64,000 nt of DNA. Origin: Mucilaginibacter xinganensis (lineage in GTDB: Bacteria; Bacteroidota; Bacteroidia; Sphingobacteriales; Sphingobacteriaceae). How positions within the stretch are numbered: position 1 is the stretch's first letter; each line of letters starts with the position of its first letter. The DNA is taken from NCBI RefSeq assembly GCF_002257585.1, contig NZ_CP022743.1:186001-250000 (forward strand). The letters are read 5' to 3'. The translations under genes and the position numbers were made by a program. Below, piece after piece: positions 1-7,921 of the stretch. Below the pieces are notes generated by a model. The model searched no databases, was not told the DNA's origin, and worked only from the letters and a program-made list of their open reading frames with translations.

Positions 1-800
1 GTAACGTACGGTGCTAACGATGATGGCCTTGATTGCTTCATATCTACCAAAAGATATTTGTTCCTGGTGTTGGTGCTCTTTAATAAAAACAAGTATCGTT
101 TTTGCCCTATACTGCCGGTACCCGCCAAACGAAAAACGGCATCCTTTACTTTATAGTTGTAAGGGCTGTCGCTGCTTTGTTCAATCCACTGCTGGATATG
201 CCCCATCAGAGCTAGTCTTAATGGCTTTTTTATTTTAAATTGGCGCTCATCGCTTAATGATAGTACTACCTTGTTCTTCTTTTTATCAGTGCGTTTTTTT
301 AAGATGTCTGTATATTTACTCCCGGCTGCCGAACTCAGGAAATCGCAAACTATCCCTTTTGCTGTCCGTGGGTCAATACTGGTGGCTTTCCCCCTTACAA
401 GTGTTGCGGCATAGGTTTTTATAAATAGCCTCGCCATCTTATCAGCCTTCTCGGGTTCTATATCCAGGGTGTCAAAAGCTATAAAAATACTTGTAACCAA
501 TCGTGCGGCTTCCCATAAACAAGGCGCAAGTATGCTTTCGTCAAAGTCGTTAAGGTCAAAGTAAACCAGCTTATTATCGGCCTTATAGCTCCCATAGTTT
601 TCAAGGTGCATGTCGCCGCAGATCCAGGTTAAAGGCGAGTCCGGGAATTTCTTAACCGCTGCAAGATCCTCATAAAATAAATGACAGGTGCCGCGGTAAT
701 ACCTGAAAGCATTATCGGTCATCGCCTCATATTTCAGCTGCACCATATCGGGCAATAAATGCTGGTTAAATAACTTTAGCCGTTCAGAAATCGTTGACAT
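1..800 (-). CDS. DUF2252 family protein, 3' part missing (partial)
   Basis: The reading frame starts at an ATG at 800 (MSTISERLKL) and stays open to the left edge, giving 266 residues without a stop, so the C-terminus lies outside the window. Residues 61-70 read CGDMHLENYG and residues 81-88 FDLNDFDE. These are the hallmark blocks of DUF2252 and resemble the GDxHxxN and DFD loops of the aminoglycoside-phosphotransferase/kinase fold, so a phosphotransferase-like activity is possible but unproven. There is no signal peptide or membrane span, so it is probably cytoplasmic. It lies downstream of the alpha-galactosidase gene on the same strand but is separated from it by a terminator-like hairpin, so it is probably transcribed separately. 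Family assignment is solid; biological role unknown. Confidence 0.8.
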   Translation of the reverse strand, partial: MSTISERLKLFNQHLLPDMVQLKYEAMTDNAFRYYRGTCHLFYEDLAAVKKFPDSPLTWICGDMHLENYGSYKADNKLVYFDLNDFDESILAPCLWEAARLVTSIFIAFDTLDIEPEKADKMARLFIKTYAATLVRGKATSIDPRTAKGIVCDFLSSAAGSKYTDILKKRTDKKKNKVVLSLSDERQFKIKKPLRLALMGHIQQWIEQSSDSPYNYKVKDAVFRLAGTGSIGQKRYLFLLKSTNTRNKYLLVDMKQSRPSSLAPYV

Positions 801-830
801 TTTAGCGTGATTGGATAACAGGAACACAAG

Positions 831-872
831 GAAGAGCGAATGGTTTTAAAAACTTTATTTCATCCGCTCTTC
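831..872 (-). terminator. Hairpin terminator after the alpha-galactosidase gene
   Basis: GAAGAGCGAATG (831-842) and CATCCGCTCTTC (861-872) form a 12-bp stem with one mismatch around an 18-nt loop. It lies just beyond the stop of the GH36 gene on the minus strand and before the DUF2252 start, where a terminator is expected. It has no good T-run. Confidence 0.5.
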
Positions 873-896
873 TGTATATTTTGTTTATAGCTGCTA

Positions 897-3092
897 TCAA
901 TTGGCCTTTACCGAAACCAGTACACTTGTTCTTCGCTGATGCACATCAGGATTAAGGCCTATCGTCATTAAAAACTTACCTGAATACGATCCTTCTTTGA
1001 TGGTTGACCGTGTGCCCGGAAATACATTCACCTCGTTTATGGTGTACATTTTATCGGGGTTTAAGCCTTTAAGGCGAATGGGCGCATTGCTGCCTGCACC
1101 GTACCGTGGGTTTACCAGGTAATTAAACATAATGGCGGTAGTTTTCTCCGGGTTTACGTACATTATTGCGGCCACATCATTTTCGCGCGGGTCCTGAAGG
1201 CGGTACTGGTCGCCATGCCAAATCTCTTCACTAAATTGCTTGTAGGTATTTACAGCACCCTGGCAAAATTCCAGCTCAGCAGGTTTTAACTTGCCTATTA
1301 CAATATCAAACCCAAGCTTACCCATCATGGCCACATCAACCCTGAATTTTATAGGCTGTTTGCCCCAGTCGGTAACATGGTTTGAGCTGGTTAACGCCGG
1401 GTAGAAGTATGAATATTCCCATTGGATAAACACCCTTTCAACCGGCTCGGTATTATCGCTCAGCCAGTACTCGGTAAAATATTTCAGCGCACCATAATCA
1501 ACACGCCCGCCGCCGCCGGAGCAAAGCATTAAAGGCACGCTGGGGTATTTAGCCCTGATGCGGTCAAGTACGTTGTATAATCCCCTTACATAATCTGTAT
1601 AAAAGTTTGCCTGGTGTTTTTCGTATGATGAGTAGGCATTAAATATCACGGAGTTACAGTCCCATTTAATGTAGGCCAAGTCGGGGTTTTTGGTAAACAG
1701 GTTATCCACTATGCCAAAAACAAAGTCCTGCACTTTTGGGTTGGTCAAATCAAGCACCAGTTGGTTCCGCATGTAAATTTCGGGGCGTTGCGGCTGCTTC
1801 ACCACCCAATCAGGATGTTTTTCATACAACTCGCTTTTAGGGTTCACCATTTCCGGTTCAATCCAGATCCCGAATTTTACGCCATCGGCCTTTGCCTCTT
1901 TTGTTAAAAAAGCGATATCATTAGGCAGTTTGGCTTTATTTGCCTGCCAGTCGCCCAGGCCGGCATGGTCGCCATTACGCGGGTATTTATTACCAAACCA
2001 GCCGTCATCCAGCAAAAATAAATCAACACCCAGTTTCTTTGTATCCTTTAATAAACCGGCAAGCTTATCCTCATTAAAATCAAAATAAGTTGATTCCCAG
2101 TTATTCAGCAGGGTTAACCTTGGGCCGTTGCCATCAACAATTTTATACTTGCGTGCCCAGCTTTGCAGGTTGCGGCTTGCTTCGCCTTTGCCCTTGCTGG
2201 TAAGGGTATAAACAAATTTTGGTGTCTCAAACTCAAGACCTGGCTTAAGTGTATAGTCGGCAGCAAAATTGTTTATCCCGGCAACCAGGCGCAGGTTATT
2301 GGCGGGGTCCACTTCAAAATCAATCCGGAAGTTACCGCTCCATTCCAGGTTACCGTACATCACCTCGCCTTCATCTTCGGTAGCTGTTTTGTTGAACGAC
2401 ACCATAAAGGTAGGCGGCTGAAACAGATCGGCCCTGCTGCCCAGCTTGGAGTCGAGGGTCTTCATGCCATGGTTAAGCTGCTCATCTTCGGGGCGCATTT
2501 CCTGGGCCCAGTCGCCGTGGTAATGCTTAAGCCAGTAGCTGTTTGCATGGATACACAAATTTGCCGAGGCGTACTTATTTAGTACCACATCATTTTTTTC
2601 GTGGTGCTTAATAACGCTCCATTGCTCGGTTACATTCTCATTATAATACGTTTGATAGTTGAGGGTAACTTCAAAATCATAAACCGCATCTTTAAGGGTA
2701 ATGCTCAGCAGGCTTACGTTATCATCAATTTTTTTTACAATGTGGCTGATGTATCTTAACTCCAGCGATTTGTTGCCGTCGGCATGGGTTACGGCAATAG
2801 CGGGCTCAACCAGGTTGCCCGTGCCCGATGTGGTGTATGCGCCGTTATAAGTGCCAATGGTTCCGCCAAAATTAAACGCCTTGGCTGTTGCCGCGTATTC
2901 GTTCCTGTCGGTTAGCTTACCGCCAAAATACACCATGTTAAGTGCCTTTTCGGGTGTTACCTGCAATACCAGCGCATTGTCCTTTGTTTCAACGGGGATA
3001 ATAATGTCCTGTGCTTTTGTAACGGCAGCAGCGACCAGCAGGAACAGCGCAATAGCCCCTGTTAACAAACCTTTTGAGTTTATTTTATTCAT
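897..3092 (-). CDS. Secreted alpha-galactosidase, GH36 (melibiase)
   Basis: 731 residues with an N-terminal signal peptide (hydrophobic stretch about 9-27, ending AKAQ-like), so exported to the periplasm or cell surface. The N-terminal half is the beta-sandwich of GH36/GH-D enzymes. The catalytic TIM barrel runs from about 320 to 640 and contains LLDDGWFG (360-367), the nucleophile motif YIKWD (Asp478) and the acid/base motif LSDNTEP (Asp546). A C-terminal beta domain follows. Length agrees with the 700-750 residues usual for the family. It would remove alpha-1,6-linked galactose from oligosaccharides or galactomannan side chains. Its neighbour upstream is a secreted amidohydrolase 28 bp away on the same strand, so the two may be co-transcribed. 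No SusC/SusD pair is in view, so this is not an obvious polysaccharide utilisation locus. Confidence 0.93.
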   Translation of the reverse strand: MNKINSKGLLTGAIALFLLVAAAVTKAQDIIIPVETKDNALVLQVTPEKALNMVYFGGKLTDRNEYAATAKAFNFGGTIGTYNGAYTTSGTGNLVEPAIAVTHADGNKSLELRYISHIVKKIDDNVSLLSITLKDAVYDFEVTLNYQTYYNENVTEQWSVIKHHEKNDVVLNKYASANLCIHANSYWLKHYHGDWAQEMRPEDEQLNHGMKTLDSKLGSRADLFQPPTFMVSFNKTATEDEGEVMYGNLEWSGNFRIDFEVDPANNLRLVAGINNFAADYTLKPGLEFETPKFVYTLTSKGKGEASRNLQSWARKYKIVDGNGPRLTLLNNWESTYFDFNEDKLAGLLKDTKKLGVDLFLLDDGWFGNKYPRNGDHAGLGDWQANKAKLPNDIAFLTKEAKADGVKFGIWIEPEMVNPKSELYEKHPDWVVKQPQRPEIYMRNQLVLDLTNPKVQDFVFGIVDNLFTKNPDLAYIKWDCNSVIFNAYSSYEKHQANFYTDYVRGLYNVLDRIRAKYPSVPLMLCSGGGGRVDYGALKYFTEYWLSDNTEPVERVFIQWEYSYFYPALTSSNHVTDWGKQPIKFRVDVAMMGKLGFDIVIGKLKPAELEFCQGAVNTYKQFSEEIWHGDQYRLQDPRENDVAAIMYVNPEKTTAIMFNYLVNPRYGAGSNAPIRLKGLNPDKMYTINEVNVFPGTRSTIKEGSYSGKFLMTIGLNPDVHQRRTSVLVSVKAN

Positions 3093-3120
3093 GATGTTTT
3101 AGCGTTGGGTTTTGGTTTTA

Positions 3121-4395
3121 TTAATTGGTATAAATTACGCCGTCTTTCATCACCAGTTTCACCTGTTTAACCGAATTAATATCCTCGGCAGGGTTACCGG
3201 CAACGGCAATAATATCTGCAATATAACCAGATTTTATATTCCCCAGCTCTTTTAATTTAAAAACTGTCGAATTTACACTTGTAGCAGATCTCAACACGTC
3301 AATCGGCTTCATGCCATAGTCGGCCATCAGCACCATTTCGCGGGCGTTGTCACCATGCGGAAACACGCCTACATCGCCGCCCATGCACATCGTAACACCG
3401 GCCTGCATCGCCTGGGTAAAGGCAATATGCTTTTGCTTAACACTTTCCGGCTCGGCACCGGTGACTTTGTTCCAGCCCATGTAACCGGCAATGGCCTCCG
3501 TAGCAGCAAGCGTAGGGCAAAGGGCTATCCCTTTTTCTTTCATCTGCTTAAACAGCTCAGGCGTTCCGCCATCGCCGTGTTCAATGGTGGTTACCCCGGC
3601 TGCTATGGCGCGGCGCATTCCCTCAGCAGTACCTGCATGCACGGCAACGGTACGACCGCTGCTTTTGGCCACTTCTACCGCCGTTTTCAATTCGGCCTCG
3701 GTAAAGGTGGGTTCGGCAGCACCGTTAATGCCCCAGCGGTAATCCACATAAATTTTAACCACATCAGCCCCATACCCTATCTGCGAACGCACTACATGGG
3801 TAATACCGTCTATTCCGTCGGCTTCTTCAGCACCTTTAACAGTAACCATTTCGGTAACCGCACTTTTGGGGCCGTAGCTCCCGGTAGCCACAATTGCCCG
3901 GGTAGCAACCAGCATCCGCGGACCGGGAATAACGCCTTTATTAATTGCCGCCTTCAGGCCCACATCATCATAACCAGCCCCTTCGGTGCCCAGATCACGC
4001 ACGGTGGTAAAGCCTGCCATCAACGTTTCACGGGCATGCACTACGGCTCGGGCGGTACGTTCGGCGCGGCTTTCAAACAGCACCTGCGTGTTCCAGGGGG
4101 TTTCGTTATACGGGTGCAGGAATAAGTGCGAATGCCCCTCAATCATCCCCGGCATCAGCGTTTCGCCTTTCAGGTCAATGATCTTTGCTGATGATGGCAC
4201 CGACATGCTTTTCGGCTCGCCTGCGGCCTCAATGCGGTTATCCCTGACCAGTACCCACCAGCCGGGATGCATTTGCTCGCCGTCAAAAACGCGGTCGGGT
4301 TTTAAAAGTGTGTAAATTGGTGCCGGGGATTGCCTTGCAACAGCAGGCGTAAATAAGGTTGCTACAATAAATAAGGCCAGGTTAAATATTTTCAT
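3121..4395 (-). CDS. Secreted metal-dependent amidohydrolase (prolidase/imidazolonepropionase-like)
   Basis: 424 residues when started at the ATG at 4395, which gives a clean signal peptide (MKIFNLALFIVATLF, cleavage near AVARQ). A longer frame to 4473 adds 26 residues that would hide the signal and nearly reach the divergent sigma-factor gene, so it is not preferred. Metal-site motifs of the amidohydrolase superfamily are present: EGHSHLFLH (His88, His90), a lysine in VKIYVDY, the histidines in AVHAGT and IEHGDG, and the aspartate in GGDVGVF. Relatives include Xaa-Pro dipeptidases and imidazolonepropionase-like enzymes; the substrate cannot be told from sequence. It acts outside the cytoplasm. 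It may be co-transcribed with the downstream GH36 gene. Confidence 0.87.
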   Translation of the reverse strand: MKIFNLALFIVATLFTPAVARQSPAPIYTLLKPDRVFDGEQMHPGWWVLVRDNRIEAAGEPKSMSVPSSAKIIDLKGETLMPGMIEGHSHLFLHPYNETPWNTQVLFESRAERTARAVVHARETLMAGFTTVRDLGTEGAGYDDVGLKAAINKGVIPGPRMLVATRAIVATGSYGPKSAVTEMVTVKGAEEADGIDGITHVVRSQIGYGADVVKIYVDYRWGINGAAEPTFTEAELKTAVEVAKSSGRTVAVHAGTAEGMRRAIAAGVTTIEHGDGGTPELFKQMKEKGIALCPTLAATEAIAGYMGWNKVTGAEPESVKQKHIAFTQAMQAGVTMCMGGDVGVFPHGDNAREMVLMADYGMKPIDVLRSATSVNSTVFKLKELGNIKSGYIADIIAVAGNPAEDINSVKQVKLVMKDGVIYTN

Positions 4396-4484
4396 CTGTT
4401 TTATAAAAAGATAGAATACCAAGTTATTAAATTTATTTTTAATCTCATGCAACCATTTCGCCGGCGTTTCCATCTTACCTTTAA

Positions 4485-5057
4485 ATGATGCTTTTGGAGC
4501 CTAAATATACTATCGACGAACTGATAAAAAAATGCAAAGCCAACGAAAGGAAGGCACAGGAGTTGCTGTATAAACAATTTGCTTCGAAAATGATGGGGGT
4601 ATGCCTGCGTTATGCTACAGACCGGATGGAAGCCGAAGACATGCTGCAGAATGGCTTTATTAAGGTTTTTCAGAAAATAGAGGACTACCGTGGCGATGGC
4701 TCATTTGAAGGATGGATCCGCCGGATAATGGTGCACAGCTCGATAGAATACTACCGGAAATATCATAAAATGGTGCAAATGGTTGATATAGAGGATGCGG
4801 CTGCACACACCTCGGTTGATGCCCTTGCAACATCAAAACTGGCAGCCAATGAGCTGATGGCGCTGATACAGCAGCTGGCACCCGGTTACCGCATTGTATT
4901 TAACTTGTATGCTATAGAAGGTTACAGCCACCGCGAGATAGCCGAAATGACAGGGATAACGGAAGGCGCTTCAAAATCGCAGCTCTCGAGGGCGCGGTCG
5001 GTATTAAAGGAAAAGGTAATAAAAATGGAAGGTAAAAGGTATGAAAATGCAGGATAA
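4485..5057 (+). CDS. ECF-type RNA polymerase sigma factor
   Basis: 190 residues. Region 2 covers about 25-95, with the core-binding and -10 recognition segment EAEDMLQNGFIKVFQKI followed by FEGWIRRI. Region 4 covers about 125-180, with a helix-turn-helix in YSHREIAEMTGITEGASKSQ. No region 1.1 or 3 is present, which defines the extracytoplasmic-function group. The translated frame begins with two ATG codons (4485 and 4488). A TACCTTTA box at 4476-4483 abuts the start, too close to be a normal promoter for the first ATG. Its last 17 bases overlap the next gene, which encodes a single-span membrane protein, so the pair probably forms a sigma/regulator unit, with an outer-membrane protein following. 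Confidence 0.93.
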   Translation: MMLLEPKYTIDELIKKCKANERKAQELLYKQFASKMMGVCLRYATDRMEAEDMLQNGFIKVFQKIEDYRGDGSFEGWIRRIMVHSSIEYYRKYHKMVQMVDIEDAAAHTSVDALATSKLAANELMALIQQLAPGYRIVFNLYAIEGYSHREIAEMTGITEGASKSQLSRARSVLKEKVIKMEGKRYENAG

Positions 5058-5805
5058 AGAATTTGATGATCTGTTCAGGTCAAAGCTGCACGATTTTGAA
5101 GCAGCCCCCACCAGCCAGGTTTGGGATGGCGTAGTTGAAGGCATTGATGGCAAACGCAGTAAAAAAACCATGGTACCGTACCTGAGCATAGCCGCCAGCA
5201 TTATTGTTTTAATCGCGGCAGGCATATTGTTTAACCAGCAAAAGCAAGCTGTTACAACAAAGCCACCCGTTAAGGTTATTGCTAAAACCGGCCAGCCGGC
5301 AACCGTTCCGGTAACTGACAGCGCTCCGGCACCGCAGCAGGGCACGGTACAACCGGCAGCTGCACACGGCGTAAGCAATATGGCTGCTGTTAAGCACCCG
5401 CAGCAGGCTGTGCAGCCCGTTACAGAAACTACCGACCCTGCAACTGCAGTTCAGCAAAGCCCTGTTGCCCAGCAGCAGCAACCGGTATTGCTGGCAGTGC
5501 AGCAAAAGCAGGAAGTAATTAGCCCTGTAGTGCCTGATAACAACACCCCGCTGGTTACCAAACCCGCTGTTGATGAAACACCTGTATTGGCTAACAGGCC
5601 GGGCAGCCCTCAATATGCAGTAGCTGAAAAACCCAAACGGAAGGCACACGGCATTGGCGGCTTTTTAAACGCGGTAATTGCAACGGTTGATAAACGAAAA
5701 GAAAAAATAATTGAGTTTAAAGATACCGATGATGAGGAAACCAATGTAATGTCAATTAACCTGGGCATACTAAAATCAAAAAGAGAAACAGAAGTAGAAA
5801 AATAA
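5041..5805 (+). CDS. Single-span membrane protein, possible anti-sigma factor
   Basis: 254 residues. The N-terminus (DKEFDDLFRSKLHDFEAAPTSQVW) is the short cytoplasmic segment commonly found in proteins encoded after Bacteroidota ECF sigma factors. One membrane helix follows at about 45-65 (SIAASIIVLIAAGILF). The rest is a low-complexity periplasmic stretch rich in Gln, Pro, Ala and Val (about 70-190), with a basic C-terminal part. The start overlaps the sigma gene by 17 bp, implying translational coupling. I infer an anti-sigma or sigma-associated role from position and topology; no zinc-binding HxxxCxxC motif typical of ZAS anti-sigma factors is visible, so function is not established. Confidence 0.75.
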   Translation: MKMQDKEFDDLFRSKLHDFEAAPTSQVWDGVVEGIDGKRSKKTMVPYLSIAASIIVLIAAGILFNQQKQAVTTKPPVKVIAKTGQPATVPVTDSAPAPQQGTVQPAAAHGVSNMAAVKHPQQAVQPVTETTDPATAVQQSPVAQQQQPVLLAVQQKQEVISPVVPDNNTPLVTKPAVDETPVLANRPGSPQYAVAEKPKRKAHGIGGFLNAVIATVDKRKEKIIEFKDTDDEETNVMSINLGILKSKRETEVEK

Positions 5806-5813
5806 TAGCTGAC

Positions 5814-5860
5814 GGGTTAATTGCCCGGCGGAACTTCCGTAAGGCTATTAAAATTAACCC
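5814..5860. repeat. Structured intergenic hairpin region
   Basis: GGGTTAATT (5814-5822) and AATTAACCC (5852-5860) are perfect inverse complements. A smaller palindrome CGGAACTTCCG lies between them. The element sits between the putative anti-sigma gene and the outer-membrane protein gene, so it could be an attenuator or a processing site. No T-run follows. Confidence 0.4.
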
Positions 5861-5896
5861 AATTCAACAGTAACAACTATATTTACAACACACAAC

Positions 5897-6712
5897 ATGA
5901 AAAGATTAATTTTTACCGCAATATTAAGCATAACCTTATACGGTGCTTTTGCACAGAACAAACCGGCCGACAGTACCAAAACCGGCAATGACTCCACCAA
6001 ATCAAAAAGCTTTAAACTTTCTGTAGGGTATGACGACGATAACGACCATCGTTCCCAAAAAGATACTACCCCCAGCAACAGGGCTTATCCTAAGTTCTCT
6101 TTTGGCCTTACCTTTTCACGGTTTGACCTGGGCCTGGCTACTTTGGTTGATAACGGCAGCTTTACCCTATCGCCCCAAAATGAATTTTTACGCTACCGCT
6201 CATGGAAAACCAGCAACGTTGGGTTCGACCTGGTGCAGATGGGGGTACGGTTTAACCCGAACTTTAAGATCTACCTTTCCGGCGGTTTCGACTGGACGCT
6301 GATCCGCCTGCGCGAGGATATTACCATACTGCCCAATCAGCCGGTGTTGACTTACCGCAGGGACAATATAGACTACAGTAAGAACCGCTTTTCATCCAGC
6401 TACCTGCGCATCCCGCTGTCGTTTGATTTCCGCACCAACGAAAACTCCGAAGGTAAAAGGGCGCACATTGTATTTGGCCCTGATGCAGGGTTACTTTTAG
6501 GCGGTCGGGTTAAACAGATCAGTAAGGAAAATGGCAAGCAAAAATTTGATGACGATTACCATTTTGCAAAAGTACGGTACGGCGGCTTTGTACGCTTTGG
6601 CTATGGCGACATGGGCATATTTGCCAAGTATTACTTTAACGATATGTTTGAAAACAGCCCCGCACAAAAAGGCTTAAAGAACCTCTCGTTCGGCTTTACC
6701 TTTGGATTTTAA
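5897..6712 (+). CDS. Outer-membrane beta-barrel protein (PorT-like)
   Basis: 271 residues with a signal peptide (MKRLIFTAILSITLYGAFAQ). After a charged linker rich in Asp, Lys and Ser (about 22-60), the protein alternates polar and aromatic residues in strands ending in aromatic positions, for example SFGLTFSRFDLGLATL. It ends LSFGFTFGF, the terminal aromatic beta-signal of outer-membrane proteins. The pattern matches the broad 'outer membrane beta-barrel' family of Bacteroidota. It follows the sigma/anti-sigma pair by about 90 bp on the same strand and may be part of the same envelope-sensing operon. No enzymatic residues are visible; precise function unknown. Confidence 0.8.
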   Translation: MKRLIFTAILSITLYGAFAQNKPADSTKTGNDSTKSKSFKLSVGYDDDNDHRSQKDTTPSNRAYPKFSFGLTFSRFDLGLATLVDNGSFTLSPQNEFLRYRSWKTSNVGFDLVQMGVRFNPNFKIYLSGGFDWTLIRLREDITILPNQPVLTYRRDNIDYSKNRFSSSYLRIPLSFDFRTNENSEGKRAHIVFGPDAGLLLGGRVKQISKENGKQKFDDDYHFAKVRYGGFVRFGYGDMGIFAKYYFNDMFENSPAQKGLKNLSFGFTFGF

Positions 6713-6717
6713 CGTTT

Positions 6718-6782
6718 GATGCCTGTATTTCTTGTAAACCCTGTTATCCCCTTTAACAACATTTACAAGAAATACAGGCATC
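6718..6782. repeat. Long perfect inverted repeat (21-bp arms)
   Basis: Positions 6718-6738 and 6762-6782 are perfect inverse complements over 21 bp (left arm begins GATGCCTGTATTTC). The 23-nt spacer contains a second inner pair, TGTTA/TAACA. It starts six bases after the outer-membrane protein stop. The arms are mostly AT and lack the GC-rich stem and U-run of a classic terminator, but it may still stop or protect the transcript. Confidence 0.8.
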
Positions 6783-6835
6783 CTTAAGCAACACAACTTT
6801 TTACAACCCTGCAAACAACTACAACCTTTACAACG

Positions 6836-6843
6836 TATCTTTA
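6836..6843 (+). promoter_or_regulatory. Near-consensus -7 box (TATCTTTA) of the ABC gene
   Basis: Matches the Bacteroidota TAnnTTTG box at 7 of 8 positions and ends 5 nt before the ATG at 6849, so a transcript from it would be leaderless or nearly so. Confidence 0.4.
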
Positions 6844-6848
6844 CGCCA

Positions 6849-7847
6849 ATGGCAGATACACCCTTTTTACAGGCAATTTCGGTGAGCAAGGTTTATCCCG
6901 GCGTACAAAGTTCGGGTGTTAAGAAGATCAACTTAAAAATTACACCGGGGCAAATAACCGCTATAATTGGTGAAAGCGGTAGCGGTAAAAGCACTTTATT
7001 ACGCCTGCTGTACGGTTTGCTTTCGCCCGATAACGGTGAGGTGCTTTTTAAGGGCGCCCGCATTTGGGGACCGGAAGAAAAGCTGATCCCGGGGCATGAT
7101 GCCATGAAAATGGTTACCCAGCAAACCGATGACCTCAACCTGTTTGCCAAGGTGTGGGACAATGTTGCCATTATGCTGCCCAGCACCGACCTGAAGGCTA
7201 AACAGCAAAAAACCGAACAGATGCTGGCCCAGCTAAAAATGACCCGCCTGGCTGATAAAAAGGTATCGGAACTTAGCGGCGGCGAAAAGCAGCGGGTGGC
7301 CATTGCCCGGGCGCTTATTACCAGCCCGCAGGTGCTGCTGCTCGACGAGCCCTTTAACCAGGTGGATACTTCTTTTCGCGAAGGCTTGCAGCACGACATC
7401 AGGCGCATAGTCAAAGAAACCGGGCTTACGGTAATCATCGTATCGCACGACCCTGCCGAAGTGTTATCCATGGCCGATGAACTGATTGTGCTGAGAGATG
7501 GCGAGATCCTGGAATGGGGGCACCCTAAAATGCTTTATCAAAATCCAAAGTTCTTATACACTGCGCAGCTGCTTACCAATTGCACCGTACTTACCAATGC
7601 CGAAGCCCGCATCTGCGGCTTAAAAACAAAGTCGGACCATGTGGTGATCTACCCCGAATGGATTGAAACTGCCAAAACCTGGACGCATAACGACTGGGAA
7701 GTAAAGCAGGTATTGTTTAAAGGTTGTTACGAGGACCTGATAATGGAAAACAACGGCGTAACCATCCGCGTACTGAACGATCAGTTTGGCAAATACACCG
7801 AGGGCACCAAAATTAACCTGAAGCTGAACAAGTGGCTGGAGTATTAA
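6849..7847 (+). CDS. ABC transporter ATP-binding protein, orphan
   Basis: 332 residues. The nucleotide-binding domain spans about 5-235 with Walker A GESGSGKST (41-49), Q-loop at MVTQQ (88-92), signature LSGGEKQ (142-148), Walker B VLLLDEPF (162-169) and switch His200 (VSHD). Residues 240-332 form a C-terminal extension that resembles the TOBE-like regulatory domains found after importer ATPases (CysA/PotA type), which is inference. No permease or binding protein is adjacent: the next gene is convergent and unrelated. The substrate therefore cannot be assigned. Confidence 0.9.
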   Translation: MADTPFLQAISVSKVYPGVQSSGVKKINLKITPGQITAIIGESGSGKSTLLRLLYGLLSPDNGEVLFKGARIWGPEEKLIPGHDAMKMVTQQTDDLNLFAKVWDNVAIMLPSTDLKAKQQKTEQMLAQLKMTRLADKKVSELSGGEKQRVAIARALITSPQVLLLDEPFNQVDTSFREGLQHDIRRIVKETGLTVIIVSHDPAEVLSMADELIVLRDGEILEWGHPKMLYQNPKFLYTAQLLTNCTVLTNAEARICGLKTKSDHVVIYPEWIETAKTWTHNDWEVKQVLFKGCYEDLIMENNGVTIRVLNDQFGKYTEGTKINLKLNKWLEY

Positions 7848-7921
7848 TGAAGCCGGCAGTAATCAATTTACAGATTATCATTACCAGCGTTTTTTACAGC
7901 AACCTACCTATAGCTAACCGA

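Noticed and set aside
3355..4125. Long open frame of 256 codons on the plus strand opposite the amidohydrolase gene
   Set aside because: It lies wholly within the amidohydrolase coding region on the other strand, its composition is unlike real proteins of the window, and the amidohydrolase has intact catalytic motifs.
4396..4473. Upstream start of the amidohydrolase giving 26 extra residues
   Set aside because: It would move the signal peptide away from the N-terminus.
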